This document shows positions 42,695 through 43,908 of a stretch of 43,908 nucleotides of DNA, one piece after another. The position numbers and the translations under genes were made by a program. Source of the DNA: Sphaerochaeta sp. (GTDB lineage: Bacteria; Spirochaetota; Spirochaetia; Sphaerochaetales; Sphaerochaetaceae); the NCBI GenBank assembly GCA_003456855.1, contig DMOO01000060.1, forward strand, positions 1 through 43,908. Direction: 5' to 3'. The notes beneath the pieces are model-generated. The model saw only the letters and a list, made by a program, of their open reading frames with translations, ran no database searches and was not told where the DNA came from. Position 1 is the stretch's first letter. The number at the start of each line of letters is the position of its first letter.

Positions 42695-43747
42695 TCAGAC
42701 AAGCCTGTAGCTTCTGATTCGTTGTTTCACTAAAACCGGTTCAAGAAAACCATTTGCACATAGTTCTGTGCTCCAGTTGATAATTGTCCTGTTCGTCACA
42801 GCCATGGCCTTTGCAATCTCAACAGGAGTGAATGAGATGATTTTGTTCTTGTTCAGATACTCCAAGAAGGATTTTGCCTTATTTGATAGATGGGAGAATC
42901 TTGCTCTAAGATCTTCCTCTGAGGCACCTTTACTGTTCTCCAGCACTTTATCCGAATAGAGCGAGAATACCTTCAGATAGTAATTGATCCAGATTTCAGG
43001 GTGTGGCGGATTGGCTCTCCCTTCATAATACAGTGCAGGTAAACCCATCTGAAGGGAATTGTAGTACTCATCAAGATCATATGAGATATACTCCTCCAGA
43101 GAGCCCATGTCCTTAAAACCGTATCCGTAATATTTGAGCAAATAATCAGAGAGAACTCTTGCCGTTCTACCATTTCCATCCTCAAAGGGGTGAATTGTAA
43201 CCATTTGATAGTGGAATACAGCGGATTTAATCACCGGGTGATCGTCTGAATTGTTCACATAATCTATAAGCTCATCGAGCAGTAACGGTATGTCACTAGA
43301 CTGCGGAGGAATGTATTCTGGTTTTCCAGTAGCACTGTCATAGACTGCGAACAGCACTCCTGGAGGCATTGGTCCTCTGAGCCCTTTCTTCTCCCCCGAT
43401 TCTCCGTCAACTATCAGCTTCTGGACTTCAAGGATCAGATCTAATGAAATGGGCTCTTTTCTCTTGAGTTTCCCTTCCAGCATCTCGAGGGCAAGATAAT
43501 AGTTTCTAATCTCCTGCTCCGGCTTAATGAAATGGCGATTTGAGCTTTCAATTGCCGCTGACGCCTGCTCGTAGGTCAGAGGGTTGCCCTCTATGTGATT
43601 GGAGGCATAAGAACTTCTCTTTCTGGTATTCTTTCTCAGTTTGCTCGACAGAGAGACCGGCAAAGACACGTTCTCGATGGCATCCTTGTTTTTCTCTATC
43701 AAGAGCAGTTTGTTCAGTATCTCATTTGAAAGTACGACTTTAATCAT
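42695..43747 (-). CDS. Fic-domain protein with N-terminal autoinhibitory helix and C-terminal winged helix
   Basis: Predicted AMP- or other NMP-transferase of 350 residues. Active site VTIHPFEDGNGRTARVLSDYLL (HPFxDGNGRxxR; catalytic His and Arg complete). Inhibitory motif SNHIEGN (S-x-x-x-E-G) near residue 50 matches class II Fic proteins, where it blocks ATP binding in the same chain. A C-terminal helix-turn-helix (about 305-345, FTPVEIAKAMAVTNRTIINWSTEL) suggests DNA binding. No separate antitoxin gene is adjacent. ATG 43747 lacks a clear ribosome site. Target protein unknown. Confidence 0.93.
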   Translation of the reverse strand: MIKVVLSNEILNKLLLIEKNKDAIENVSLPVSLSSKLRKNTRKRSSYASNHIEGNPLTYEQASAAIESSNRHFIKPEQEIRNYYLALEMLEGKLKRKEPISLDLILEVQKLIVDGESGEKKGLRGPMPPGVLFAVYDSATGKPEYIPPQSSDIPLLLDELIDYVNNSDDHPVIKSAVFHYQMVTIHPFEDGNGRTARVLSDYLLKYYGYGFKDMGSLEEYISYDLDEYYNSLQMGLPALYYEGRANPPHPEIWINYYLKVFSLYSDKVLENSKGASEEDLRARFSHLSNKAKSFLEYLNKNKIISFTPVEIAKAMAVTNRTIINWSTELCANGFLEPVLVKQRIRSYRLV

Positions 43748-43765
43748 GGTTGGATTTTATCATAA

Positions 43766-43798
43766 TTTCACTATTTTTTCACTATTTTTCACTATTTC
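43766..43798. repeat. Three tandem TTTCACTAT repeats upstream of fic
   Basis: TTTCACTAT occurs three times at a 10-11-base period, about one helical turn, beginning 18 bases before the fic start on its coding strand (as ATAGTGAAA). The region also holds TATGAT and TAAAAT boxes for fic. It could bind the winged helix of Fic itself. Confidence 0.55.
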
Positions 43799-43840
43799 TC
43801 TCTCTTGGAGTGTCACCATTGTTAAAAAACAAGCCATATA

Positions 43841-43869
43841 TTGACAAAGAAAAGAACTATCATTAAGGT
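43841..43869 (+). promoter_or_regulatory. Stable-RNA promoter at the window end
   Basis: TTGACA (43841-43846) and TAAGGT (43864-43869), spacer 17. The block TATTGACAAAGAA and the later GGCTAT are shared with the promoter at 42270-42298, showing common ancestry. Confidence 0.75.
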
Positions 43870-43886
43870 TTAATGGCTATCGAAAT

Positions 43887-43908
43887 GAGATCGTAGCTCA
43901 GCTGGATA
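43887..43908 (+). tRNA. 5' end of a tRNA or tRNA-like RNA, cut by the window
   Basis: GAGATCG, UA, then D-arm GCTCAGCTGGATA. Twenty-five bases (43884-43908) are identical to 42571-42595. Identity of the RNA, and whether the 3' half is a true tRNA, lie outside the window. Confidence 0.55.

Noticed and set aside
42574..43908. Integrated mobile element bounded by tRNA fragments
   Set aside because: No integrase or other mobility gene between the copies, and the duplicated part is a tRNA 5' segment with its promoter, which fits local duplication as well; kept only as a possibility in the findings.

Overview
The window reads as a chromosomal origin region. A minus-strand block (htpG, SGNH lipoprotein, toxin-antitoxin pair, PgsW-like protein, khpB-yidC-rnpA-rpmH, dciA, recF, dnaN, dnaA) meets a mostly plus-strand block (gyrB, gyrA, parA, parB, a cyclophilin-FKBP fusion, radA) at about 11.5-11.7 kb. 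Genes run away from that point on both sides, as expected at oriC. The large-periplasmic-domain YidC, the free-standing DciA, the two-domain peptidyl-prolyl isomerase and the GyrA sequence fit a diderm. I favour a host-associated spirochaete (Spirochaetales or Sphaerochaetaceae-like), but this rests on remembered family distributions, not on a search.

Layout. 1-3.9 kb: chaperone, secreted hydrolase, RelE/YefM-type module, membrane-anchored PgsW-like protein. 3.9-11.5 kb: ribosomal protein L34, RNase P protein, membrane insertase and RNA-binding KhpB, then the replication-initiation cluster. 11.5-18.9 kb: gyrase, a 0.7-kb intergenic region with four parS palindromes, a Nfu protein and ParAB; parS and ParAB together form the segregation system beside the origin. 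19-34.7 kb: housekeeping genes (PPIase, RadA, TraB, YgjP, Fe-ADH, PepD, NagA, YgiQ, a glycoside hydrolase, a DnaJ/TerB protein, and the dnaX-ybaB-recR operon). 34.8-39.9 kb: a MarR regulator coupled to a collapsed ABC exporter gene, then an iron(III)-type ABC importer operon. 40-43.9 kb: an accessory, AT-richer region with an AAA ATPase, an RNA locus and a Fic protein.

The most unusual stretch is 41.7-42.7 kb. It holds SRP RNA and four serine tRNAs (GGA, CGA, UGA, GCU) in converging and diverging transcription units. Downstream of tRNA-Ser(CGA) the last 18 nt of that tRNA are repeated, embedded in a predicted three-way-junction RNA that recalls the rtT repeats of the E. coli tyrT operon. Downstream of tRNA-Ser(GCU) is a second tRNA-like element whose fold departs from a tRNA; its first 25 nt recur at the window end behind another strong promoter. 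These two RNAs are the best candidates for something undescribed.

Other notable items: an in-frame fusion of the start of one ABC exporter gene to the end of another; three regularly spaced hairpin units between the DnaJ-like gene and recR; a duplicated 38-39-bp hairpin upstream of the ATPase; three TGTTCAYAAC motifs in the dnaN-dnaA gap; and Ala at the GyrA position equivalent to E. coli Ser83.
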